Assembly: GCA_004431415.1 (NCBI GenBank)
Contig: QPMI01000279.1
Coordinates: 1 to 64,000, forward strand
Direction: 5' to 3'
Length of the DNA: 64,000 nucleotides
Source: Cyanophora paradoxa
Taxonomy: Eukaryota; Glaucocystophyceae; Cyanophorales; Cyanophoraceae
The notes under the pieces: generated by a model
Database searches by the model: none
The model's input: the letters and a program-made list of their open reading frames with translations, nothing else
What the model was told of the DNA's origin: nothing
Shown: one piece after another, positions 63,675 to 64,000 of the stretch
How positions within the stretch are numbered: the stretch's first letter is position 1
How the letters are laid out: every line of letters starts with the position of its first letter
Made by a program: the position numbers and the translations under genes

Positions 63675-64000
63675 GCGCCCTGGTAGGACGCTGGGCGAGG
63701 CGGGGCGGGGCGGGGGCGCAGATGCTGGGTTCTGGGAGGAGTCGCCCCACTCGGCGCACCTGCTCTTCGCCCTCGGCGACCTCTCCGCCGCCACCGGCGA
63801 CCACGCCCGCGCCCTCGAGGCCCGCCCGCCCCCGCCCCGCCCCCGCCGTGGCCCCGCCCTCCCTCACGCCCGGCTCGCGCGCACAGGCCTTCGAGGAGTG
63901 CATCCAGATCTACGGCCTCTTCGACGCCTTCTTCCCCCCGACTGCCGCCGCGTGGCCGCCGCCCGCGCCGCCCTCGAGACGAGCCGGGCGGCCGTCGCCG
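60443..64000 (+). CDS. unrecognised multi-exon gene(s), runs off right edge
   Basis: Not identified. Seen: coding-like blocks separated by C-rich introns of the window's usual type: LEPRVLPPQFAGGVICVSMV continuing QSLTGAPILGESRLLIDYAS (about 60463-60600; ATG at 60525), KDDDAGLRAAAKPSIELRVG, FKLYVVAKVKARRAFVQEPI (about 60942), then a Pro/Ala/Gln-rich segment of about 150 residues. Later come EYSASLDAYSGKLEAIVARL, APDVYMDLIEIHRRCAALGW, LATGIVQDEMGGIEFKDMLQ, MDLWLLDADSIDALASLLLE, RLSEVVMRHQLAHLARAQGQ, FAILHYDQIVHCVKNR, VNIVRAVGLLRAHLAFERRF, HSAHLLFALGDLSAATGDHA and AFEECIQIYGLFDAFFPP near the edge. The later part is helical and partly TPR-like. The first part (to about 61,500) and the second may be two genes. 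A C-only run at about 63645-63672 lies in one intron. The true 5' end is unknown. Confidence 0.35.

Overview
This window is nuclear DNA from a eukaryote with a very GC-rich genome. The evidence is dense spliceosomal introns, nearly all 50-90 nt, with GT/GC...CAG boundaries and C-rich interiors, and almost exclusively eukaryotic gene families (PHF5A, SKP1, RPT5, Qa-SNARE, cyclic-nucleotide phosphodiesterase). A plastid-type beta-carotene hydroxylase and a PHT4-like transporter with a long N-terminal extension point to an alga. A SHIPPO-repeat protein and a TTC29-like protein point to a flagellated cell. A unicellular flagellate alga such as a haptophyte fits best, but the sequence does not settle the lineage.

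Layout. 1-4.3 kb: 5' part of an ABC half-transporter (-), a DUF4436 membrane protein (-), splicing factor PHF5A (+). 4.8-8.9 kb: a large single-pass membrane protein with a CVDGR...GTPGG ectodomain motif (+). 9.4-11.6 kb: a coiled-coil gene followed by a duplicated non-coding block. 12-18.5 kb (-): PHT4-type anion transporter, an RlpA-like double-psi barrel protein, and an endonuclease/exonuclease/phosphatase (EEP) enzyme with an Ala/Pro repeat tail. 18.8-30.2 kb: SHIPPO-repeat protein (+), syntaxin-16/Tlg2-like SNARE (-), an ATP-grasp/SET fusion (+), THUMPD1/Tan1 (-), DCAF4-like WD40 protein (+), cystatin (-), NOL7-like nucleolar protein (+). 30.4-38.1 kb (-): one long gene that I reconstruct as ankyrin repeats, SET domain, coiled coil and a low-complexity tail. 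It lies in an island of much lower GC, with longer introns, an (AT)51 tract and a 700-bp purine tract.

38.4-50.3 kb: TTC29-like TPR gene (+), beta-carotene hydroxylase (+), YiiX-like papain-fold protein (-), SKP1 (+), RPT5 (-), Shewanella-like phosphatase (+). 51.4-56.2 kb: membrane-anchored class I cyclic-nucleotide phosphodiesterase (+). 56.2-59.6 kb: CW+PHD chromatin protein (-). 60.4-64 kb: an unrecognised gene running off the right end (+).

There are no operons. Genes mostly alternate in strand, and several head-to-head pairs have start codons only about 60-180 bp apart, so shared promoters are likely. Themes are chromatin and ubiquitin regulation (two SET proteins, CW/PHD, SKP1, DCAF4, RPT5), cilia, cyclic-nucleotide signalling and plastid metabolism. 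Exon junctions were worked out by eye from reading frame and family conservation. Spans are from coding start to stop, and internal splice sites are approximate unless given.
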